DNA of 64,000 bases from Proales similis (lineage: Eukaryota; Rotifera; Eurotatoria; Ploima; Proalidae), in the NCBI GenBank assembly GCA_019059635.1, contig JAGVRJ010000001.1, positions 1,550,001-1,614,000 on the forward strand. The letters are read 5' to 3'. Of the stretch, positions 33,167 through 41,273 are shown piece after piece (position 1 is the first letter of the stretch; every line of letters begins with the position of its first letter). Below the pieces are notes generated by a model. That model was not told the origin of the DNA. It saw nothing but the letters and a program-made list of their open reading frames with translations, and searched no databases. Both the position numbers and the translations under genes were made by a program.

Positions 33167-34309
33167 TCAGTTCGGTCTCTTTGGTTTCTTTTTTGCATTC
33201 TCTCGATTGTTTTAGTTGTCGACGAATAAATGCCTCAATTATTTCAATGTGCGCTCAATCAGCGTGAGAACCTATTAAAGTGCGTTTTAATTCGACCTAC
33301 GCTCGAATCTGTGTGCGCTTTTTCGTTTATTTGTGTTGTGAGTGCAGATTGCGCGCACTGTGTCGGCGGCTGCAAGTAAGCCGAGCGCTCGAGAGTTTAA
33401 TTAGATCAGGCCCGCCAAAGAGACACAACTTTTACCGAGAGAGATAGACAGAGCAAGGGGAGAGAGAGTGTGGATGGTCAAGAGAGATAGTGACAATTAT
33501 GCGGAAGAGTCTCTGTTCGGTATAATGGAGCCACACGGATGGGCCAAGTTGACTTGATCAAGCTCATATCGCTCACTCGGTGTGTCTATCGAGTGCGCGC
33601 TCTCATTTATTCTCCTCGTTGTCAGCTCGTCGTTTTCTAGATGACCGATTTCGAAACTACGAATCTTGTCTATTCATAATAGTGCTAATAGGCAAGGGCG
33701 CATAATAAATGTGGGATCGGCAATGTCAAGTACTCTTTAGACGTTTGCCTCACACGTTGCTTGTGAATACTTGCCGGCCCCGGCTCGTTCCCGACTTGAT
33801 TGTGGCATTCACTGCCCGACAGAACCATGTCTCTCACTCACTTTTGTTCTCGTTTTATTGCAAAACACTCTCGCCTTGTGCTTGCCAACTCTTTTGCGTG
33901 TGTGTGTGTGTTGTTGTTGTTGCGCATTCGAAATCAGGGAATTTTGTTTTGCTTTAAAGCGTCGATCCAGGAGAAATTATTCGAAAAACAGATCGAGTGA
34001 AAGAAGTAGAAGAAGCTCGAATGGGGGCGAGAGAGAGAGAGAGAGAAAAGTGCAGAACTCAAGAGGCGATTGAAAAAAAAAATAGTCGAGTGAACAAGAC
34101 AAGTGATTAAAGCAAGAGGGGGAGTGAGAGAGAGAGAGATAGCAAAAGGGGCAAATCGCTCTTGGACAAAGCAAATTAAAGCACTTGAGCTTGGTTTGGC
34201 CGACTATTAACAGTTTAACAAGTTAGAATTAGATTGCGAAAGAGGCGAAGGCGAGCCATGGCCATGACGGCCCTTCAACAGCATTGATTTCAACTCAAAA
34301 CGACATACG
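33167..34309. other. Intergenic; AF9/ENL promoter region
   Basis: No coding signal. Purine-rich on + near 33425-33470 and 33970-34160, with a GA run at 34029-34046. The region is probably the 5' UTR or promoter of the AF9/ENL gene. Confidence 0.45.
34029..34046 (+). repeat. GA microsatellite upstream of AF9/ENL
   Basis: Nine GA units about 265 bases before the start codon. GA/CT tracts of this kind recur upstream of several genes in the window. Confidence 0.85.
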
Positions 34310-35998
34310 ATGAGCGAGGTGAGTCTATGGATGGCCTCTTGCGAGTCGCGCCCAATTTACTCACTTGAACAAAGGCGCTGCATGTGATCATCGAGGTCGG
34401 ACACAAGGCGAGCCTGCTGAAGGAGCGAGTCGGCGACTACACTCACAAGTGGAACCTGTTTGTTCGGTCGGGCGACGATCGTCACCGGTTCGACAAGCTG
34501 GTGGACAAGGTTGTGTTCAACTTGCACTCGACGTTCAGCAATCCGATCCGCGTTTGCACGAACGCGCCATTCTGCGTCAAAGAGAACGGCTACGGTCAAT
34601 TTGACTTTCCAATTGACATCTACTTCAACGGCACGGGCGAGAAGTATTCACTCAACTATTACCTTGAGCTGCCGGGCGCCAACTCGCAGCACTTGTCTCG
34701 TCTGCGCAAAGAGCACATCATATTCGTCAATCCGACCGACCAGTTCAGACGCTTTCTGATCGACAACGGCGCACTAACGGAAGCAGAGCTAAAGGAAGCT
34801 GACAGCCAGGTGAAGCCGTCCACGTGCGTCAAGGCCGACAGTGCGAGCAGCGTGACGTCTACGCCGGCCGCCGGCGAGATGAAGATGGCCAAAAAGAAAC
34901 TTTCCGAGTCGAGCAGTGCGTTGCCTGGCAAAAGTGACGCGTCCACAAACGTAAAGAAGCCGGCGAGTGGCAAGAAGCTTGTAAAAATGCACAGTGACCT
35001 GAACGCATCAGCCAAACGTCCAGAGAGCGAGTCAAAAAAGGTTAGTTAACCGCTTGCTGCTGTTTATTTTGGACTCTACTAAGCGCGTTTAGACGTTGAA
35101 ACGGGCCGAATCGAGTCGGAGGCTGCTAAACGTGTTGAACGGCACGAGCGAGTCGATCGAGCAGCTTATCGAGGACAAGAGCGCGTCAAAGAAGCGGCCT
35201 CTTTCCGGCGGCGAGGAGGCAAAAAGCCGCGACGATTGTGACCCGCTGAGCAGCTCGATGAATAAAAAGAGAAAGCAGCAGCAGCAGCAGAGCGAGGAGC
35301 TCGAGCTTGGTGAGCTGGCTGCCGAAACGTTCCACAACCTGAGCGACCTGTCCAATCGGGACAAGTTAGAAGAGAAGCCCAAGCCGCTGTTGAAAATGAA
35401 GATTAAAAGCGCAGCGAACGAGCCGTCCAACGGTGTTCATACTGAACACCAACTCCGCCACTCCGAAGGAGGCCACTATCAATCAAAACAGTCAAACAGG
35501 GACCGCGACCTGTCACGTTCGCCGCACAGGCGTCCCAGCTCGACCAGCAGTAGCAGCCGGCACCACAAGCACCATCGCTCCAGCCACAAGCATCGGCGGA
35601 GATCGTCGAGTCGAGAGCGGAATTCGTCGCCACCTCGTCACGCGAGCCATGCTCGGCCAGAGTCGGCGGCGGCGGCCCTGAGTCAAAGTGGCAGCAGACG
35701 AGAGCAGGCGCGCGCCAAGTCCACAATCGCCAACGGAACGAGCCCGACTCAGGCCAGCACCATAATAAGCAAAGAGCGCATGCTCTTTCTCTACAACGAG
35801 ATTCAACTTGCTCGACTCAACAAACGAGTCGACGTTCTGCATCAGATATTTAACCTGGTGCAGCCCTACAGCTTCACCGACTCGGCTGCTCGCCTGTTCA
35901 AGTTCGATCTCTTCTCGCTCGAGGTTGCAGTCATCGAGAAACTCGAGGGTTTGCTTGTCGAGCCGCGGCAACGCTCAAAAAAGTCGCTCGTCAAATAG
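34310..35998 (+). CDS. MLLT3: AF9/ENL homologue (YEATS-domain chromatin reader)
   Basis: Three exons, join(34310..34318, 34375..35040, 35093..35998), give 526 residues. The first coding exon holds only MSE. The YEATS domain spans about 4-140 (VIIEVGHKAS, THKWNLFVRSGDD, FNLHSTFSNPIRVC, GYGQFDFPIDIYFNG, YYLELPGANSQHLSRLRKEH). A long Ser/Lys/Arg-rich linker follows. The C-terminal ANC1-homology (AHD) helix bundle lies at about 455-515 (LFLYNEIQLARLNKRVDVLH, LFKFDLFSLEVAVIEKLEGL). YEATS domains of AF9/ENL bind acylated histone lysines, and AHD recruits DOT1L, AFF4 or Polycomb partners in transcription elongation. The Drosophila counterpart is ear. Confidence 0.96.
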
Positions 35999-36506
35999 GC
36001 GTTCCATTTTGTTTGAATTTTCTTTGGCCACACGTTTGGTCCGTCGATCGTCCGACTCTTTACTCGTCTGCCTGCCTGTCGTGGCTCTTTCTACTGGCAG
36101 GCTCTCGTCTCCACGCAGAGTGAACTGCATCCACAGCGCTGCCGTCTCCTCCTTATTGTTGTTCGTTACATCTCAGTTTGTTCGAGTTAATTCAAAACGC
36201 CAAAGAAACGACTGTTTTATTATTATCTTTTTCTTTTTATCTCATTTTCGACTCTAAATAACTGATCGACGCAAAGAGCAGACAGCAGCGCAGACGACAG
36301 GCAGCACTATTCGTTCCTGCTCATGGAAGCCGAGCAAGAATTTCGGAACGAACAAATAATTGACTTTCTATTTAACTTTAACTTGTTCTATTGTAAATTA
36401 AGCGAAAGCAGTTCAAACAACAAATAAAGACATTGTAAGAATGAAAGGGCTCTGGCTTGCATCTTGCAAGTGCTCAGATCAAGAGTAGCAATACTATCAA
36501 GAATAT
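35999..36506. other. AF9/ENL 3' flank
   Basis: AATAAA near 36423. The right arm of the SPSB inverted duplication starts at 36507. No coding signal. Confidence 0.5.
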
Positions 36507-38225
36507 TGTTTATTTGCATTTAACTCTGCTGAACGATTATGATCAAATACGTGAAAAAATAAGAAATTGAGCGAATAATTCAATTCAAAGAAGATTGAAG
36601 AGATCGGCTGGCTGGCTTGCTGGCTGACTCTCTGGCTGACTTGGCTGCAGTCAAAGGAGAAGCCGATCGAATGAAGGTCTCGCCGATCGAACGAGAGACA
36701 GTCGATCATCGGTGCATTATCGCGGCCAGCTCGTCCCTTTGCTATTTACATTTGCATTTACACTGCTGTCAACGATTAAATATAAACAGAGTCACACACA
36801 CACACATTGAGTAAGAATCGCGTTCACAAGAATAGAGGCTAGAAGGCCGGCCGATAGACGAGGTAGCGCTTGAGGGCGGAAGGCAGCTCCAGAGTCTCGA
36901 CGAACTGCTCCCATTGGTGCGGCTCGACCGCATTGCGCAGACTGAGGCGGCAATAGTTGGCCAGCGGCAGCGGACAGGGCGGCAGGCCCTTGAGGTAGCG
37001 CAGGCTCACTTCGCAGTGGCCCCAGACGGCCGCCACGATCGGGTAGTACTTGGCCTTGCGGATGGAGCGGAAAGCGACGCCCAGATACTGGCCGTCGGCG
37101 AGATAGGAGATGTGGCCGTTGTCAAAGTCGACGCACATCATGAAGCGCTCGGGCATGACGAAGCCCTCGTCGTCCGGCATGCTCGGATAGACGGCGGGCG
37201 GCTTGTGGCTGTCGCGCTGGTTGTGGTAAAGGCGATTGCGCACAATGTCAAGGCCGTACGAGTGGATGTCGCTGCCCACCAGCGAGTGGTAGCCCACGCA
37301 GTGCATCTGCGAGAAGGCCTCGGTCGCAATGCCGACCATGGCGTGGGTGCCGCGCTGTCTCAGGTTCCACTTTACCTCCCAGACGTGGATGCCGCTGCTG
37401 TAGCCGCGTTTGGTTCGAATGCAGTCGGTGGACTGCGCGACCGGGTGTCGATGGAACGTGAACGGGTCCGACTCTTTGACGAATATGTTGAGCGAGCGGT
37501 CGTCTCTGCTCCACGCGTGTTCCAGCTGCGCCTGTTCGTCGCAGTCGGCCACGCTGAGCAGTCGCTCGAGTCGAGAGGGCATTCGCAGGTTGCGGCCCTG
37601 GCGCGAGTTCTTGTCGCCGCTCGCAGCACTGTTGTTGTTGTTATTGTTGTTGAACTCGAGCGCGCCGGCGCTGGAACTCGACGTGGGCGGTGGCGGCGAG
37701 ACGCTGATGTGAGGAGTGCCGTTGTGGTTCGAACGAGGCACATGGGCGGGCAGCGGAGGTGTGGCGCTGTCGGCCGCTCTCAGCGAACTGCTGCGTCTGA
37801 ACGTGTCGCGAATGCCCTTCCAGTCGCGTAGACGAGACTCGAGCTCGTCATGCTGGCTGCTGGACGCGGCGCTTGCGCTCGACTCGCTCGGCGATCGGCT
37901 GGCTCGCGCCTGGCCGCACTGAACTTTGCTGTGGCGCTGTTCTTCTGGCGACTGGCTGGAGGTCTCGGGCAGGGCGCTGTTCGGCATTATCTTGTTTCCC
38001 ATGAGGAGGGGAATGTGGCGCATCAGGCTCAGCTGACTGACTTGTGTGAGGCGCGGGCCAGGTCAGGCTTGTGCTGTTTGCGTCGAGTTAGATGCGATCG
38101 CTAAGCCAGTAGTTAACACAATCGCGATGTGACAGCATGCATGAAATGGCGTCGTAGTCGAACAACAACAACGCAGCTCTACGAGATGGGGAGTGAGCGA
38201 GCCACTCACAATCGTGCATACATTC
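36507..38225 (-). repeat. Inverted duplication, right arm (SPSB unit)
   Basis: Reverse complement of 18122-19828 with only scattered differences, including untranslated parts. The arms are separated by about 16.7 kb holding five unrelated + strand genes. Confidence 0.9.
36839..38023 (-). CDS. SPSB: SPRY/SOCS-box protein (SPSB1/4, gustavus-like), copy 2
   Basis: An intronless frame of 394 residues. Compared with copy 1 I count two shorter homopolymer runs (Ser -2, Asn -2) and three substitutions: Asn to Ser in the SSN before AGALEF, Tyr to Cys in ADYDEQ, and Glu to Asp in MPDEEG. Everything else in the SPRY domain and SOCS box is the same, so both copies should be functional. As in copy 1, MGNK at the second Met is the probable start. 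It is transcribed towards the AF9/ENL gene, with its 3' end facing that gene's 3' end. Confidence 0.95.
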   Translation of the reverse strand: MRHIPLLMGNKIMPNSALPETSSQSPEEQRHSKVQCGQARASRSPSESSASAASSSQHDELESRLRDWKGIRDTFRRSSSLRAADSATPPLPAHVPRSNHNGTPHISVSPPPPTSSSSAGALEFNNNNNNNSAASGDKNSRQGRNLRMPSRLERLLSVADCDEQAQLEHAWSRDDRSLNIFVKESDPFTFHRHPVAQSTDCIRTKRGYSSGIHVWEVKWNLRQRGTHAMVGIATEAFSQMHCVGYHSLVGSDIHSYGLDIVRNRLYHNQRDSHKPPAVYPSMPDDEGFVMPERFMMCVDFDNGHISYLADGQYLGVAFRSIRKAKYYPIVAAVWGHCEVSLRYLKGLPPCPLPLANYCRLSLRNAVEPHQWEQFVETLELPSALKRYLVYRPAF

Positions 38226-40289
38226 ATCACATTTCGCTGCGAGCGTCTATTTCAAGCCTTTCTTGCCTGTCCACTAGTCCGGCCGCTTTAGACTTTTCAA
38301 ATTTCTTGTTATTGTTCTCGTTTCTGGCCGTGGCCGTGGCCACGTGAAGAAGGCTTTTTGGCCCTTTCTATCGACAATCGATTTCTGTTCGCATTTCGTA
38401 ACAGTTTAACAAGTCCGCCTTCAAACAAGAGAGCTAATCAATCATGTTTCGAAAAAAATTCCATTCCGCGCATGAGCGCACTTAATTTCTTCCTTCATGC
38501 GATCGCCCACTCGGCCGCTTTTTAATTTTCATTACCGTTCGGAACGAGAAGAGAGGCGAGAAGCTCTTGAATTCGGGACAAAGCGATACGGAGCTGTTTG
38601 ATTCATCAAATGAATAAGAAAAATTAATTGAAGGCCGGTGGTGACGGATTATTGTTATTCATCTACTCGGGATTTCCCCTCTTTTGAAACAATTCAATTT
38701 GCTGTCTGTGAACCGGTTCTGAGAGGAGACCGCGCCGTCTTTACGGAAACGTTCTTAACAAGCTCTTACTCTCTCTCTCTCTCTATATCGCGCGAGTTGT
38801 TGACCGTGAATGGGATTTTCGCTTATTAAACAGCTTTTCATTCGTCGTCAAGTGAAGTTTGACGAGACAGCGAAAGAGAAAACGGAAACGCTGGCACAGG
38901 CGGCTTCAAGCGTTTGCGGGGATTGTGTTTTTTCGCCTCGACAGCACCAGAAGCAGATCAGTGAAAATCGCAATACCTGATTAAACCAACAAATCGTATC
39001 GTTCAACTAAGCGGTTTATTAAATTTGCCACATGGTCGCCGATTAGCCAAAATTAATGAATTATCATTCATAACCGGCCTGGTTTCCGTTGTGCGTAGAA
39101 GCTCGTTCAGGGTTACGAAACACAAGTCGCACTAGCAGGTTCTAGTCGGCAATTGCGCGCTTCGCTTGCCGCATTCTCCCATGACCAATCATTAGCAGCA
39201 AACGCGCATTGGTTTGAAAGCCATTTATAGCTCTTATTTGCCGTTACGCGTTTTCTAAACACTTTGCTTTTAATAATTTAAGCCACACCGTTCTGTGAGT
39301 GGCCTTAGCTCATTTGTCAATGAGAGCCCAAATCGGTCTCAAATCGACCTTATCTATTGAAGCCATTTATGCCCAAATGTGCTCATTCATTAAAGCGTTC
39401 GAAATTGCATGATCAGTAGCGGTTGACATGTTGTCAGAAGCTAATCAAATATTCGCTTGAATTCTCCAAACTATGATCCATGGGGCCCAGCGCTGAGGCT
39501 TCTGCTTATTAATTTTCCATCATGTCTGACCATAAATGCGAAATGAGTCTGGCTAAACCATCATCACCGCCATCATCATTTTTGATTGTGATTCACTTCC
39601 GACACGTTTAATTCGACCACATTTCTTCTCCCCCCTCTCTCTCTCTCATCCATTAGGCCAAATCGTGCGCTTTCCAATTTCAACCTTTACATTTGATAAA
39701 TTTGCTCTTCCCTAAACCATTTCTCAGCTCTGCATCTGCATGTGTGAGTGTGTGTGTGTGTGCGTGTTTATTAGGCCGCTATTTCAGCCGCATCTTCAAA
39801 ATACAAAGGAAACATTCAAGCCCCCTCATTCTCCCTCTCTCTCTCTCTTTCTCTTGTGCTTGTTCAGCGTGCCAGCTCCTCTCGTTGACACAGGAACATC
39901 AGAGGAGGCGATTTCTCGCATATCAATGAGTCGACGCCGTATGCGCTAGATGTAGTGCCAAAAACGATTTGTGATTCGGAAGCCTTTGTTTGGAGGCAAA
40001 TTCGCTTGAACAACGAGCGACGAAAAATCAAGACGATGAAGCCCCAAGAGCATTTGGCGCGATTGCCAAGAGCGATATTTAATTGACGTCTGCTTGGCTC
40101 ATTTCGCAACGCATCCATTTGCTCAAATCATCTTCAAATCTTTTTAGCGAATTTCATTCCCTTCTGGTCTGTGGTGGTTTTAAATTCGCTAGAAGCAAGC
40201 GTCTGATTAATTCCGCAGATAAAGACTGTCATTTGAATTTAGAGCGAAAATAAAAAAACCGGAAAAATCGCCCAAAAACACAAAGAGCA
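38226..40289. other. Gene-poor stretch, 2.1 kb
   Basis: No coding signal on either strand. CT runs lie near 38768-38785, 39632-39648 and 39834-39849, and a GT run near 39749-39764. It is A+T-richer than the flanking genes and probably holds the promoter of the peptide precursor. Confidence 0.45.
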
Positions 40290-40755
40290 ATGAAAGCTGT
40301 ACTCATCTCCACTGTGACCATTCTTCTACTCGTTCAGCAGGTTAGTGCTCTGACTCGCAGTCGCCGGTGATTGTGTGAAAACAAGTCTGTTGCTCGATGT
40401 TTAGCTCAGAGCCGAATCTGCGCCGTCCGAGCTGGACAAAGCAAATGAAAGAAGTTCAGCAGCGGTGGACGCATCGGCCGACCAAAGCGGCGAAGAGGCC
40501 CGTCAGCTCGCCGAGAGACTCATCGCACTCTACAGCCGTAGATCGATGGACGATGAAATTCTTGACCATGTGGAGGATCAGTTGGATGCGCAAAAGCGCT
40601 ACAGATTCGACAAGAGACACAGATACGATAAGCGTTACAGATATGACAAACGCTATCGATATGACAAGCGCTACAGATACGACAAGAAAGCGTCGTCGCC
40701 TCTTGCCGGCGATTTAGACGACCAGCTGCTCTACAAGCGCTATCGCTATGACTAG
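40290..40755 (+). CDS. Secreted peptide (neuropeptide-like) precursor with six RYD-type tetrapeptides
   Basis: Two exons, join(40290..40340, 40405..40755), give 133 residues. Exon 1 encodes a signal peptide core (MKAVLISTVTILLLVQQ); cleavage is plausible after LRA at residue 20. An acidic spacer follows to residue 80. Then come dibasic-flanked tetrapeptides: KR-YRFD-KR-HRYD-KR-YRYD-KR-YRYD-KR-YRYD-KK (81-112), the spacer ASSPLAGDLDDQLLY, and a last KR-YRYD that ends the protein (130-133). No Gly precedes any cleavage site, so the peptides would be non-amidated with a free C-terminal Asp. I know of no described family with this sequence. Basic short peptides, acidic spacers and prohormone-convertase sites are classic neuropeptide precursor features. 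Alternative: a secreted cationic peptide of other function. Confidence 0.85.
40594..40692 (+). repeat. 18-base coding tandem repeat (KR-xRxD units)
   Basis: Five consecutive 18-base units, each encoding a dibasic pair plus a tetrapeptide. They differ mostly at synonymous positions (Arg as CGC, AGA, CGT or CGA; Tyr as TAC or TAT; Asp as GAC or GAT). Confidence 0.9.
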
Positions 40756-41273
40756 ACCTTGCAGCACCCAAACAGCTTTCGATTAGCCCTCTTTCTCTCT
40801 CTCTCACTCAACAGACTCAACAGTTCAGACATTTCGTTCTTAGACTCCAAGTGAAGCAAAATCCAATTAACCAGTGCATATTCAATTGCGTTAATAAATA
40901 AGTGTCATCTCAAAGCTCGAGCTTGTGCCAAACGCTCTTGTCGTCTCTCTCCTTCTCTCCTACTCGCTCTGTGGGTCTCCTCTCTTGTCTCGGGTGATGG
41001 ACGTATTCTCTCCACGGACCCAAGTCAGACGGTGTGCACTCACCGGTCAGGAGTCGCTGTTTTGTTTTGCATTCGAAGACTAAACGAGTTTGACGTGCAG
41101 CAACGAGAGTGTACACTCGCGCGCTTCTATTCATTCGCTAGCCGAGCAGCAATAACAAGAGCAAGAGGCAGCGTGCAGTATAAGCAAAAGAGCAGCGACA
41201 GTCAAACAGAACAGAAGCGATTTGACGAGCAAAACGAGATCTAGAGCTGAAGATTCAAGTTTTAAATTGAACA
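40756..41273. other. Intergenic; WDHD1 5' flank
   Basis: A CT run at 40790-40805, then AATAAA near 40893 (3' end of the peptide gene), then the upstream region of WDHD1. No other coding signal. Confidence 0.5.

Noticed and set aside
40594-40692. CRISPR-like or minisatellite explanation for the 18-base repeat
   Set aside because: Units are in frame, encode cleavage sites and vary mainly at silent positions within a signal-peptide-bearing gene.
40397-40717. 106-codon frame on + overlapping the peptide precursor
   Set aside because: Shifted-frame reading of the same 18-base repeats; only the other frame gives a signal peptide and cleavage sites.
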